Both the position numbers and the translations under genes were made by a program. Source: an uncultured Rhodobiaceae bacterium (GTDB lineage Bacteria; Pseudomonadota; Alphaproteobacteria; Parvibaculales; Parvibaculaceae). From it: a DNA stretch of 42,453 bases. Below the pieces are notes generated by a model. It made no database searches and was not told where the DNA came from. It was given only the letters and a program-made list of their open reading frames with translations. Where the stretch lies: NCBI GenBank assembly GCA_913057645.1, contig CAJXOU010000025.1, positions 1 to 42,453 of the forward strand, written 5' to 3'. Shown here piece after piece: positions 32,146 through 40,804 of the stretch. Position 1 is the stretch's first letter. Each line of letters opens with the position of its first letter.

Positions 32146-34824
32146 ATGTCGATCCGTAATCTCGACCGCATGTACGCTCCCCGTTCCGTCGCCCTGGTCG
32201 GCGCCACCGCCAAGCCGGGGGCCGTCGGCAACGTCCTCCTGAACAATCTTCTGGGTGCCGGGCTGCCGGGGCCTGTCTGGGCGGTCAATCCGAAGGGCGG
32301 GCAGATCGCCGGGCTCGACGTTTACAGGGACATTGCGAGCCTGCCGGAAGCACCGGATCTCGCCGTCGTCGCGACGCCGCCCCAGACGGTCCCCGGCATC
32401 ATCGACGAACTGGGATGGCGCGGCACCAGGGCCGCCGTCGTCATCACGGCGGGTTTCGGCGAACTCGGTGAGGAAGGCCGCGCGCTTCAGACGAAGATGC
32501 TCGAAGCGGCGAGGCCACATCTGCTGCGCATCGCGGGGCCCAATTGTCTCGGCATCATGGCGCCGGGGAACGGGCTCAACGCCTCTTTCGGCCATGTTCA
32601 ACCCGGCAAGGGCAATGTCGCCTTCGTCTCGCAGTCGGGCGCCATTGTCACGGCCGTGCTCGACTGGGCGACGAGCCGCGGCATCGGCTTCTCCCACGTT
32701 GCCTCGCTCGGCGGCATGTCCGACGTCGATTTCGGTGACATGCTCGATTATCTCGCCGCCGACCCGCAGACGAAGAGCATCCTGCTCTATATCGAATCGA
32801 TCACCGACGCGCGGAAGTTCATGTCGGCCGGCCGTCAGGCCGCGCGTCTCAAGCCGGTCATCGTCATCAAGTCCGGCCGTCACGAGGCGGGCGCGAAAGC
32901 TGCCGCTTCGCATACAGGCGCGCTGGCGGGATCGGACGCCGTCTATCAGGCCGCCTTCCGCCGCGCGGGCATGCTGCGCGAACTCGGCATCGAGGACCTT
33001 TTCGATGCGGTGGAAACGCTTTCGGCGCGTTCCGAGCGCCGGCCGATTCTCGGCGAGCGGCTGGGCATTCTCACCAATGGCGGCGGCGTCGGTGTGCTCG
33101 CGACCGATTTCCTCGTCGACGAGGGCGGACGGCTTGCGGAAATATCACAAGAAACGATTGCCGCGCTCGACAAGGTGCTGCCACGCACCTGGAGCAAGGC
33201 GAACCCGGTCGACATCATCGGCGATGCCGGTGCCGAGCGCTACGCGCATGCCATGGAAGCGCTGCTCGAGGACAAGGGGACGGATGCCGTTCTCGTCATG
33301 AACTGCCCAACCGCCGTCGTGAACAATCTTTCTGCCGCTCACGCCGTCATCGAGAAGGCGGAAGCGTCGAACAAGCCCGTTTTCACCAACTGGCTCGGCG
33401 ACAAGGGCGCGCGCGATGCGCGGGCAGCCTTTCAGGAGCACCGCATTCCGACCTACGACACGCCGACAGGCGCGGTCCGAGCCTTCATGCTGCATGTCCG
33501 CCACAACCGGAACCAGCGGCTTCTTCTCGAAATCCCGCAGGCCGGGCCCATGCGGCCCGAATACGATCTCAAGACGGCGCGATCGCTCGTCGAGAAGGCG
33601 CTGACAGACAAGCGCGAATGGCTGAGCGAGGCGGAGGCGAAGCATCTCCTTGCCGCCTATGGCATTCCCGTGGTCGATACGCGGATCGTCTCGTCGGGCG
33701 CGGAAGCGGCGAAGATCGCCGACGAACTCGGTTATCCGGTCGCGCTCAAGATCCTCTCACCCGACATCACCCACAAGAGCGATGTCGGCGGTGTTGCGCT
33801 CGGCCTCGAAAGCGCCGAAGCCGTGTCGGAAGCGGCGTCCCGCATGCTCTCGCGCGTCGCGCGGTTCCATCCGGGCGCCGATATCGATGGCTTCACCGTG
33901 CAGCAGATGGTGCGCAAGCCCGATGCTTTCGAGCTCATTCTCGGCATTGTGGACGATGCGACCTTCGGGCCCGTCCTCCTGTTCGGGCAGGGCGGCACCG
34001 CGGTCGAGGTCATTCGCGACAAGGCGATGGCGCTGCCGCCGCTCAACAAGGTGCTTGCCGACGACCTCATCTCGCGGACGCGGGTATCGCGTCTCCTCGA
34101 AGGCTATCGCGGTCATGCGCCGGCCGACCGCGATGCCATTGCCGCCGCGCTGATGGCGCTTGGCGATCTCGCCGCCGACAACCCGGAAGTCGCCGAACTC
34201 GACATCAATCCGCTCTGGGCGGATGGAGACGGTATCGTCGCGCTCGATGCACGTGTGCGCATTGTGGCCGCCAGGAGCAAGGGGACCTCACGCTTCGCCA
34301 TCCGGCCCTATCCGGTCTCGCTCGAAGGCACACTGACGGATCGTGACGGCCGTAGCTACCCGCTGCGGCCGATCCGGCCGGAAGACGCGCCGCTCACCGA
34401 CGAGTTGCTCGCGCATACGGATCCCGAAGATGTCCGTCTCCGCTTTCTTTCACCGCTCAGGAAGCTGCCGCGCCAGCTTGCCGCGCGTCTGACGCAGATC
34501 GACTATGACCGAGAGATGGCCTTCGTCGTCTTCACCGACGAAACGCGCAGGGAGTTCGGCGCCGTCGGCCGCCTGTCCGAAGACCCGAACCGCGAGCGCG
34601 CCGAATTCGCGATCATCGTCCGCAGCGACCTGCATGGTCACGGGCTCGGTTATGCGCTGATGCAGAGGCTGATCGCCTATGCGAAGACGCGCGGAATCGG
34701 TGAGATTTTCGGCCATGTGCTGCGCGAAAACCGCGGCATGCTCAATATGTGCGACGATCTCGGCTTCACGCGGCATCCGATCCCCGGCGACCCATCGCTC
34801 GTCGAAACGCGGCTCTCCATCTAA
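32146..34824 (+). CDS. Pat/PatZ-type protein lysine acetyltransferase (acyl-CoA synthetase-like domains plus GNAT)
   Basis: 892 residues; GAGGA precedes the ATG. Residues 1-460 match the CoA-binding and ligase parts of ADP-forming acyl-CoA synthetases (VALVGATAKPGAVGNV, GPNCLGIMAP, VSQSGAIVTAVLDW); residues 490-710 are an ATP-grasp domain (AKHLLAAYGIPVVDTR, HKSDVGGVALGL); residues about 730-890 are a GNAT acetyltransferase with the acetyl-CoA loop RSDLHGHGLGYALM. This order is that of Pat/PatZ, which acetylates metabolic enzymes such as acetyl-CoA synthetase. His256 in SHTGALAGSD, at the phospho-His position of active ADP-forming synthetases, is retained, so a working synthetase cannot be excluded. 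The gene is divergent from the hybrid kinase. Confidence 0.9.
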   Translation: MSIRNLDRMYAPRSVALVGATAKPGAVGNVLLNNLLGAGLPGPVWAVNPKGGQIAGLDVYRDIASLPEAPDLAVVATPPQTVPGIIDELGWRGTRAAVVITAGFGELGEEGRALQTKMLEAARPHLLRIAGPNCLGIMAPGNGLNASFGHVQPGKGNVAFVSQSGAIVTAVLDWATSRGIGFSHVASLGGMSDVDFGDMLDYLAADPQTKSILLYIESITDARKFMSAGRQAARLKPVIVIKSGRHEAGAKAAASHTGALAGSDAVYQAAFRRAGMLRELGIEDLFDAVETLSARSERRPILGERLGILTNGGGVGVLATDFLVDEGGRLAEISQETIAALDKVLPRTWSKANPVDIIGDAGAERYAHAMEALLEDKGTDAVLVMNCPTAVVNNLSAAHAVIEKAEASNKPVFTNWLGDKGARDARAAFQEHRIPTYDTPTGAVRAFMLHVRHNRNQRLLLEIPQAGPMRPEYDLKTARSLVEKALTDKREWLSEAEAKHLLAAYGIPVVDTRIVSSGAEAAKIADELGYPVALKILSPDITHKSDVGGVALGLESAEAVSEAASRMLSRVARFHPGADIDGFTVQQMVRKPDAFELILGIVDDATFGPVLLFGQGGTAVEVIRDKAMALPPLNKVLADDLISRTRVSRLLEGYRGHAPADRDAIAAALMALGDLAADNPEVAELDINPLWADGDGIVALDARVRIVAARSKGTSRFAIRPYPVSLEGTLTDRDGRSYPLRPIRPEDAPLTDELLAHTDPEDVRLRFLSPLRKLPRQLAARLTQIDYDREMAFVVFTDETRREFGAVGRLSEDPNRERAEFAIIVRSDLHGHGLGYALMQRLIAYAKTRGIGEIFGHVLRENRGMLNMCDDLGFTRHPIPGDPSLVETRLSI

Positions 34825-34833
34825 TAGGCAAGC

Positions 34834-34860
34834 AAAAGGGGCGCCGCACGGGCGCCCCTT
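34834..34860. terminator. Bidirectional terminator between the Pat-type gene and hsp20
   Basis: AAGGGGCGCC (34836-34845) and GGCGCCCCTT (34851-34860) form a perfect 10-base stem with a 5-base loop. On the minus strand it is followed by TTTTGC, a good end for hsp20; on the plus strand the T run is short (CTTCATC). It lies between the two convergent stops. Confidence 0.8.
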
Positions 34861-34880
34861 CATCGTCGTTCGATCCGGCC

Positions 34881-35345
34881 TTAGTCGGCGGCGGTCGCGA
34901 GATTGCCTTCCAGCGTCTTCGCACCGGCATTCTTCGAGGAAATCTCGATCCGGCGCGGCTTCAGCTCTTCCGGCACGCGGCGCACGAGATCGACATGCAG
35001 GAGCCCGTTTTCGAGATGGGCACCGCTCACTTCCACATGATCGGCAAGCTGGAAGCGGCGCTCGAAGCTCCGGCCGGCAATACCGCGATGGAGGTAGTTC
35101 GCTTCCTCGTTCTCGCTGCGCTTGCCGGAGATGGTGAGCACGTTCTGCTTCACCTCGATGTCGAGATCGGCTTCTCCGAAGCCCGCCACCGCAACGGTGA
35201 TGCGGTAGTCGTTCTCGCTGGTCCGCTCGATGTTGTAGGGCGGATAGGTCGGGTTGGTGTCGCGCGTCACGGAATCAAGCAGCGACTGGAGCTGGTCGAA
35301 GCCGACGGTCGAACGGTAAAGGGGGGAAAAGTCGAAATTTCGCAT
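34881..35345 (-). CDS. Small heat-shock protein, Hsp20/IbpA family
   Basis: 154 residues. It keeps unfolding proteins soluble as an ATP-independent holdase. The N-terminus MRNFDFSPLYRSTVGFDQL and PPYNIERTSENDYRITVAVAGF are IbpA-class features; the alpha-crystallin domain covers about 35-125 (ENGLLHVDLVRRVPEELKPRRIEI). The start at 35345 has AGGA eight bases upstream; upstream ATG codons (35354, 35363) overlap that site and are less likely. A ROSE thermometer and a heat-shock promoter candidate lie upstream, so it should be controlled by both RpoH and temperature. It is divergent from livK. Confidence 0.95.
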   Translation of the reverse strand: MRNFDFSPLYRSTVGFDQLQSLLDSVTRDTNPTYPPYNIERTSENDYRITVAVAGFGEADLDIEVKQNVLTISGKRSENEEANYLHRGIAGRSFERRFQLADHVEVSGAHLENGLLHVDLVRRVPEELKPRRIEISSKNAGAKTLEGNLATAAD

Positions 35346-35450
35346 GGGGTACATCCTCTTCAAGCGATGTGTTTGTCCTTGGAAAGCGTGTTCGCCGCCA
35401 TGTGGCCGGCTGTGCCGCTTCCCGCCCCGGACCCGATTCCACGGCGCCCG
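35346..35450 (-). promoter_or_regulatory. ROSE-type RNA thermometer in the hsp20 leader
   Basis: The last hairpin before the start (35369-35352, minus strand) is CAUCGCUUGAAGAGGAUG. In it the conserved ROSE pentamer UCGCU (UYGCU; 35367-35363) pairs with the Shine-Dalgarno AGGA (35357-35354), leaving the G bulged, exactly as in characterised ROSE elements; the loop is GAA. The roughly 100-base leader length also fits. At normal temperature the ribosome site is masked; heat opens it. The 5' limit is estimated from the promoter candidate. Confidence 0.82.
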
Positions 35451-35457
35451 GTAGTGG

Positions 35458-35488
35458 ATATTTGGGAATTTCGCGTTCCGCCTTCAAG
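35458..35488 (-). promoter_or_regulatory. Putative RpoH (sigma-32) promoter of hsp20
   Basis: On the minus strand CTTGAA (35488-35483) is followed after 16 bases by CCCAAATAT (35466-35458), close to the alphaproteobacterial RpoH pattern CTTG-N17-CYTATNT. It lies at the right distance to produce the roughly 100-base ROSE leader. Confidence 0.55.
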
Positions 35489-35540
35489 ATGGGTATAAGG
35501 TCTCGCAAACGGTAAATTCCGGCGGATTTCGGAGGGGGAT

Positions 35541-36758
35541 ATGACGAGGCACCTGGTTTCCGGCCTGCTTCTCGGGGCCATGCTTGCGTTCGGCGGGCCT
35601 GCGGGGGGGGCAGAGGACCCGGGGACGATCCGGCTCGGTGCAGCGGTCTCCCTCACAGGAAAATATTCCTCGAATGGTGCCTTCACCCGCAACGGCTACG
35701 ACCTGGCCGTCAAGCGCATCAACGACGAGGGCGGTGTCACCGTCGCGGGCAGGCCCTACCTGCTCGAAATCGTCTATTACGACGACGAGTCGACGCCCGC
35801 GCGCGGCGCGCAGCTTGTCGAGCGGTTGATCCGGCAGGATGGCGTGAAGTACCTCCTTGGGCCTTATTCCTCCGGCCTCACGGAAGCCATCGCCCCCGTC
35901 ACCGAGAAATACGGCGTGCCGATGGTCGAAGCGAACGGCGCCGCAATCTCGCTTTTCCGCAAGGGCTATCGCTACCTTTTCGCCGTGCTGTCGACGACAG
36001 ACCAGTATCTCAGAGGTGCGGTCGAACTCGCCGCCGCCGTCAATGAAGATCCCTCGAAGCTCCGCGTTGCGATGGCCTTCGAGAACGATCCCTTCTCGCA
36101 GGATGTGCGCGAGGGCGTCATGGAGGACGCAGCCAAACACGGCATGAAAATCGTCATCGACGACAAGCTGCCGCCGGAACTGAACGACATGTCGGCGACG
36201 CTCTCCAAGGCGAAGGTGCTGAAGCCCGATCTTCTGCTCGTCTCGGGTCACGACAAGGGGGCAGCGCTCGCCGTGCGCCAGGTCGCCGATCAGCGCCTCG
36301 ATCTGCCGATGATGGCGCTCACCCATTGCGACAGCGCGCAGATCGCGGAGAAGTTCGGCGCCGCCGCCGAATACACGCTTTGCGCCGCACAATGGGCCTC
36401 GACGCTCAAATACGAGGACGCGCTTTTCGGCAGCGCGTCGGACTATGCCGCACTCTACGAGGAAACCTACGACCATGCCGCGCCCTATCAGGCGGCGGAA
36501 TCGAGCGCGGCCGTGCAGGTCTTCGCCGATGCCTTCGAGCGCGCAGGCTCGCTTGAGCCGGATGCTGTCCGCGATGCGCTTTCCGAAACCGACATCATGA
36601 CCTTCTACGGCCCCATCAGGTTCGACGAGACGGGCAAGAACGTGTCGAAGCCGACCGTTCTCTTCCAGGTGCAGGACGGGAAATATGTCGTCGTCTATCC
36701 GCGGGAATTCGCGGAAGCAGAATTCCGCTGGCCGACGCCCGCCTGGTCCGAACGCTAG
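35541..36758 (+). CDS. livK: ABC transporter substrate-binding protein, LivK-type
   Basis: 405 residues, first gene of a five-gene importer operon. A signal peptide (LVSGLLLGAMLAFGGPAGGA) ends near residue 24. The periplasmic-binding type 1 fold is seen in IRLGAAVSLTGKYSSNGAFTRNGYDLAVKRIN, YYDDESTPARGAQLVERLI and YLLGPYSSGLTEAIAPVTEKYGVPMV. LivK-like proteins of this length bind branched-chain amino acids, but the family also takes amides, urea and aromatic acids, so the symbol marks the type, not the substrate. GGAGGGG precedes the ATG. Confidence 0.9.
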   Translation: MTRHLVSGLLLGAMLAFGGPAGGAEDPGTIRLGAAVSLTGKYSSNGAFTRNGYDLAVKRINDEGGVTVAGRPYLLEIVYYDDESTPARGAQLVERLIRQDGVKYLLGPYSSGLTEAIAPVTEKYGVPMVEANGAAISLFRKGYRYLFAVLSTTDQYLRGAVELAAAVNEDPSKLRVAMAFENDPFSQDVREGVMEDAAKHGMKIVIDDKLPPELNDMSATLSKAKVLKPDLLLVSGHDKGAALAVRQVADQRLDLPMMALTHCDSAQIAEKFGAAAEYTLCAAQWASTLKYEDALFGSASDYAALYEETYDHAAPYQAAESSAAVQVFADAFERAGSLEPDAVRDALSETDIMTFYGPIRFDETGKNVSKPTVLFQVQDGKYVVVYPREFAEAEFRWPTPAWSER

Positions 36759-36778
36759 TCCGCCCGGAAGGGAGTTTC

Positions 36779-37681
36779 GTGCTCGATAACCTGTCGCTTT
36801 TCGTCCAGTACCCGCCGCTCGCGCTCGACGTCGTCCTGAACGGGCTTCTGATCGGCGCGATCTTCGCGCTCGCCGCCTATGGCATGGCGCTGGTCTGGGG
36901 CGTACTCAACATCGTCAATGTCGTGCAGGGCGAACTCGTCGTGCTCGGCGGTTACGTCACCTTCGTCGCCGTGCAATGGGGCCTGCCGCCGCTTTTCGGG
37001 TTGCCGCTGTCGGCGGCGGTGATGTTCTGCGTCGGCTGGCTGATCTACCGTGCCGTCATCTTTCGCGTCGTCGACCGCGACATCTTCATTTCCATCCTCG
37101 CCACCTTCGGCCTGTCGATCCTGATCCAGCAGCTTGCGAACGCGCTCTTCGGCTCGGATGTCCGCACGGTCGATGCCGATCTCGGCTCGGTTCATCTGCT
37201 CAACGGCATGGTGACGCTGGCGGGTATCAAGCTCCTCGCGTTCGGGCTCGCGATCGGGGCGGGTGGGGCGCTCTGGTTCTTTCTGCGCAAGGCACGGCTC
37301 GGACAGGCGATCCGCGCCACGGCGCAGGACCCGCGCGCCGCGCGCATTCTCGGCATCGACACGGATCGCGTCTTTGCCATGACCTATGGGCTCAACGCGG
37401 CGCTTTGCGGCGCGGCGGGCAGCCTCGCCGTCATGGCATGGACGATCCATCCCTATCTGGGGCTCCCCTACACGGTGCGCTCCTTCATGGTCGTGGTGGT
37501 GGCGGGTGTCGGCAATGTCGCGGGCGTGGTCGCCGCCGGGCTCGGTCTCGGCGCTCTCGAAAACGTGGCGGGCTTCGTTTTCGGCGTCGAGTTCCAGATC
37601 GCCTTCGTCTTCGCGCTGATGGTGATCATTCTCGTCTGGCGGAACGCGATGGCCGCGCGCAAGCGGAGCCACCTCGAATGA
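36779..37681 (+). CDS. livH: ABC transporter permease, LivH-type
   Basis: 300 residues, GTG start with GGAAGGGAG five bases upstream. About eight membrane helices, with the LivH marks LNGLLIGAIFALAAYGMALVWG, NIVNVVQGELVVLGGYV and LRKARLGQAIRATAQDPRAA, the last carrying the EAA-like loop that contacts the ATPases. It forms the inner-membrane channel with LivM. Its stop overlaps the livM start (ATGA). Confidence 0.93.
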   Translation: MLDNLSLFVQYPPLALDVVLNGLLIGAIFALAAYGMALVWGVLNIVNVVQGELVVLGGYVTFVAVQWGLPPLFGLPLSAAVMFCVGWLIYRAVIFRVVDRDIFISILATFGLSILIQQLANALFGSDVRTVDADLGSVHLLNGMVTLAGIKLLAFGLAIGAGGALWFFLRKARLGQAIRATAQDPRAARILGIDTDRVFAMTYGLNAALCGAAGSLAVMAWTIHPYLGLPYTVRSFMVVVVAGVGNVAGVVAAGLGLGALENVAGFVFGVEFQIAFVFALMVIILVWRNAMAARKRSHLE

Positions 37682-38631
37682 ACCGCGTCACCGACTGGCA
37701 TATCATGGGCGCGATCGCGCTTGCGGGCCTTGCGGGGCCGCTTCTGCTGCCAGGTCTCGCGACACAGATCGCCTTTCTCTGGCTCATGGTCGTCTTCGCC
37801 CTCACCTGGGACATGCTGGGCGGGCGCATGGGCTACAATTCCTTCGGCAATATCGTCTTTTTCGGCATCGGCTGTTATGCCGCCGCCGTCGTGCAGCGCG
37901 ACACGGGGCTTCCCTATTTCGAAGGACTTGCGCTCGGGCTTCTCGCCGGCACCGTGTGCGCCGTGCTTGCCGCCATTGTCTTCGGCGCGGCCATGCTCGG
38001 CATTCGCGGGCATTACTTCGCCATCGGCACGCTCGGCCTCGGTATCGCAGCGGGCGAGGTCGCCGCGGGCTGGGACTATGTCGGCGCGGGCTCCGGCATG
38101 GCGCTGCCGCTCTATCCTGGCGAGCTCGGACAACGCGAGATCTTCTTCTGCTATTCGCTCTTTGCGCTGGCGGCGGTCTGCTTTCTCGTTTTCCGCTGGC
38201 TTTACGGGACGCGCTTCGGCCTTGCGCTCAACGCGATCCGCGACGATCACGACAAGGCGGATGCGATGGGTTTGCGCACAACGCCGATCAAGATTTTCGC
38301 CTGGGCGCTCTCCGCCTTTTTCCTCGCAATCTCCGGCGGGCTTGCCGCCAACATGATCGGCTTCATCGACCCGCGCGATGTTGCCTTTGCGGGCGCGACT
38401 TTTGGCGTCTGGATGGTGCTGATGGCCATTCTCGGCGGCAAGGGAACGCTCTGGGGGCCGGTGCTGGGCGCCTTCGTCTTCCATGTCACGCAGGAGCTCT
38501 TCTGGACTTACCTGCTCGGCTGGCAGCGCGTTGCGCTCGGGTTTCTCATCGTCGTCATCGTCGTCTTCTTTCCGCAAGGCATCATGGGCTGGCTCGCCGA
38601 GCGCCGCGCGCGGACGGAGGCGGGCTCATGA
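37678..38631 (+). CDS. livM: ABC transporter permease, LivM-type
   Basis: 317 residues, second channel subunit. Marks include WDMLGGRMGYNSFGNIVFFGIGCY, IRGHYFAIGTLGLGIA and GLALNAIRDDHDKADAMGL, the cytoplasmic ATPase-contact loop. Start ATG overlaps the livH stop and its own stop overlaps livG by four bases, so the operon is translationally coupled. Confidence 0.93.
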   Translation: MNRVTDWHIMGAIALAGLAGPLLLPGLATQIAFLWLMVVFALTWDMLGGRMGYNSFGNIVFFGIGCYAAAVVQRDTGLPYFEGLALGLLAGTVCAVLAAIVFGAAMLGIRGHYFAIGTLGLGIAAGEVAAGWDYVGAGSGMALPLYPGELGQREIFFCYSLFALAAVCFLVFRWLYGTRFGLALNAIRDDHDKADAMGLRTTPIKIFAWALSAFFLAISGGLAANMIGFIDPRDVAFAGATFGVWMVLMAILGGKGTLWGPVLGAFVFHVTQELFWTYLLGWQRVALGFLIVVIVVFFPQGIMGWLAERRARTEAGS

Positions 38632-39371
38632 GCGTGCTTCTCGACGTGCAGAATGTGACCAAGCGCTTCGGCGGCGTCGTTGCGAATGAGCGTGTCTCGC
38701 TCACGGTCAGGCAGGGTGAGATCGCGGGGCTGATCGGGCCTAACGGCTCCGGCAAGACGACTTTGTTCGGCAGCATTGCGGGCGCCCATGCCGTCGATGG
38801 CGGCGACATCCTGTTCGAGGGCCGCTCCATCCGGCATCTCCGCTCCGCGCCCATCGCGCGCCGCGGGTTGCTCCGCACCTATCAGCAGACACGCATCTAT
38901 GACGACATGACCTGCACGGAAAATATGGCGATCAGTGCGCGCGAGGCGCAGGGGAGCCTGTTGTCGCTTCTCCGCCCGGTGCCGCCGGCGACGAATGCCC
39001 ATGCGGGCGATCTTCTCGGTTTCGTCGGTCTCTACGAGAAGCGCGGTGACAAGGCGGGAAGCCTCAGCTTCGGGCAGCAGAAGCTCCTTGAATTCGCGAT
39101 GGCGCTGATGAACGAGCCGAAGCTCCTGCTGCTGGACGAGCCGACGGCGGGCATCAACCCGACGCTCATCAACGGTCTTATCGACCGTCTCCGCCGCGCG
39201 AACACCGAGCTTGGCGTGACGCTCCTCGTCATCGAGCACAATATGCGCGTCATCATGAACCTCGCGCATCGCATCACCTGTCTCGCGCATGGCCGCGTGC
39301 TGGCCGAAGGCGCGCCGGAAGAGGTGCGCGAAGACAAGCGCGTGCTCGACGCCTATCTCGGGGTGGCGTGA
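38628..39371 (+). CDS. livG: ABC transporter ATP-binding protein, LivG-type
   Basis: 247 residues. Walker A GPNGSGKT (37-44), signature LSFGQ (146-150), Walker B LLLLDEP (166-172) and switch His in VIEHNMRVIM are present. The signature is LSFGQ rather than LSGGQ, as is usual in LivG. The C-terminal tail GRVLAEGAPEEVREDKRVLDAYLG is LivG-typical. It pairs with LivF to power import. Confidence 0.94.
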   Translation: MSVLLDVQNVTKRFGGVVANERVSLTVRQGEIAGLIGPNGSGKTTLFGSIAGAHAVDGGDILFEGRSIRHLRSAPIARRGLLRTYQQTRIYDDMTCTENMAISAREAQGSLLSLLRPVPPATNAHAGDLLGFVGLYEKRGDKAGSLSFGQQKLLEFAMALMNEPKLLLLDEPTAGINPTLINGLIDRLRRANTELGVTLLVIEHNMRVIMNLAHRITCLAHGRVLAEGAPEEVREDKRVLDAYLGVA

Positions 39372-40234
39372 TGGCGGAGGGAAAGGACAAGAGCTTCGCG
39401 GGCGGCTATGGCGACGGCTCGGTCGATACGGTTCTCTCCGTCGGTGATGTCGCGCGCGAGGCCGAAGCGCTTGCCCGTACCGTCCCGCGCGAGGAAATCC
39501 TTTCGCTCGCGAAGGGCGCGCCTTTCGTCTCGCTCGAAGGTCTTCGCGCGGGCTACGGCGCGATGGAGATTCTCCACGGCGTAGATCTCGCCGTCGGCAA
39601 GGGGCAGAGCCTTTGCCTCGTCGGGCCGAACGGGGCGGGCAAGTCCACCATCCTTCATTCGATCTTCGGCTTCACGAAAATCTCCTCCGGCCGCATCGTC
39701 GCGGACGGGCGCGATGTCACGCGCCTCACGCCCAGCGAGAAGCTCCGCGACGCGGGCATTGCCTATATCCTGCAGAACAATTCCGTCTTTCCGGACATGA
39801 CGGTCGAGGAAAACCTGCTGATGGGCGGTTATCTTCTCGCCGATCAGTCGAAGGCGCGAGAGGCGGCCGAGCGTGTCTTTGCGCGCTACGACCGTCTCGC
39901 CAAGCGCCGCTCCGAGCGCGCCCGCGTGCTGTCCGGCGGGGAGCGGCGTCTCCTCGAGATCAGCCGCGCCCTCATCATGGACCCGGACGTCCTGCTGGTG
40001 GACGAGCCCTCCATCGGCCTCGAACCGCGCATGATCGACATGGTGTTCGAGATTCTCGCCGACCTTCAGAAGGCGCAGGGCAAGACCATTCTCATGGTCG
40101 AGCAGAACGCGAAGCGCGGACTCGACTTCGCCGATATCGGCTATGTGCTGGTCGCGGGGCGCGTCGCGCTCGCGGGCGAGGGCGGTGCGCTCCTCGAAAA
40201 CCCCGATGTCGGCCGCCTCTTCCTCGGCGGCTGA
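39371..40234 (+). CDS. livF: ABC transporter ATP-binding protein, LivF-type, with N-terminal extension
   Basis: 287 residues against the usual 233-240. The first 52 residues (MAEGKDKSFAGGYGDGS...REEILSLAKG) have no LivF counterpart; the normal start would be near VSLEGLRAGYG. Walker A GPNGAGKS (85-92), signature LSGGERRLLE and Walker B VLLVDEPS are intact, as is the switch His replacement region MVEQNAKRGL (LivF normally has Q/N here). The ATG at 39371 overlaps the livG stop (TGATG). The extension is in frame and fully coding, so it is not an obvious start error. No gene of this operon follows it. Confidence 0.9.
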   Translation: MAEGKDKSFAGGYGDGSVDTVLSVGDVAREAEALARTVPREEILSLAKGAPFVSLEGLRAGYGAMEILHGVDLAVGKGQSLCLVGPNGAGKSTILHSIFGFTKISSGRIVADGRDVTRLTPSEKLRDAGIAYILQNNSVFPDMTVEENLLMGGYLLADQSKAREAAERVFARYDRLAKRRSERARVLSGGERRLLEISRALIMDPDVLLVDEPSIGLEPRMIDMVFEILADLQKAQGKTILMVEQNAKRGLDFADIGYVLVAGRVALAGEGGALLENPDVGRLFLGG

Positions 40235-40270
40235 CCCTTTCGAAAATCCGCAGAAATCCTCACCCGAAGC

Positions 40271-40307
40271 TGAACGCCAGATGAACGGCGCCGCCATGAG
40301 CCGTTCA
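40271..40307 (+). promoter_or_regulatory. OmpR-type response-regulator box upstream of the His-rich protein
   Basis: TGAACG occurs at 40271-40276 and 40282-40287, an 11-base period typical of tandem OmpR-family half-sites. The second repeat, as TGAACGGC (40282-40289), is matched by an inverted GCCGTTCA (40300-40307) ten bases on. The cluster lies about 63-99 bases before the ATG at 40370. Binding by an OmpR-family regulator is inferred from pattern. Confidence 0.5.
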
Positions 40308-40369
40308 GTAGCGAAGTTCCATTCTTCATGCCGGGTACGGGGTCGGAACGGAATTGAAAGGACAGCACC

Positions 40370-40780
40370 ATGAAGAAGTTTGTTGTTTCGGCCGGTCTTG
40401 CCGCCGCACTCGGGTTCGCTTTCCCCGCCGCTGCGAATGCGGTGACGCTGGCGCCGGCGGTCAATGTAGAGACCGGCGTGCAAGTCGAACTCGCGCATGG
40501 CTACAAGAATCGTCATGGCCACGCCTACGGGCATAACCGCCACTACGCACCGCCGCCGCGCGCGGTGCATCGCTATCATCATCGCCAGATCCGGCCGTGG
40601 AGGCACTGGCGGCCCTACGTGGTCCAGCACCACTATCACAGCTTCGGTGCGCCGGTTTACTACTCGTCGCACCCGACCTACGGACCTTATTACCGCGTTC
40701 GCGCGCATGACCGTTCCGATGTCGCGCTCTGGCTCGGCATCAGCGCGATCACCGGCGCGATCATCTTCTCCCAGTACTGA
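40370..40780 (+). CDS. Histidine-rich exported protein of unknown function
   Basis: 136 residues with a clear signal peptide (MKKFVVSAGLAAALGFAFPA, cleavage after AANA). The mature part is rich in His, Tyr, Arg and Pro (NRHGHAYGHNRHYAPPP, HRYHHRQIRPWRHWRPY), resembling the RcnB-like and His-rich envelope-stress proteins of alphaproteobacteria, which are thought to bind metals or act at the envelope. A hydrophobic C-terminal segment (VALWLGISAITGAIIF) may anchor it. AAAGGACAGC precedes the ATG. The OmpR-type box upstream suggests control by an envelope or metal-stress two-component system. Confidence 0.85.
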   Translation: MKKFVVSAGLAAALGFAFPAAANAVTLAPAVNVETGVQVELAHGYKNRHGHAYGHNRHYAPPPRAVHRYHHRQIRPWRHWRPYVVQHHYHSFGAPVYYSSHPTYGPYYRVRAHDRSDVALWLGISAITGAIIFSQY

Positions 40781-40804
40781 TCGGGAGGGGAAGCCCGCGA
40801 GGGG

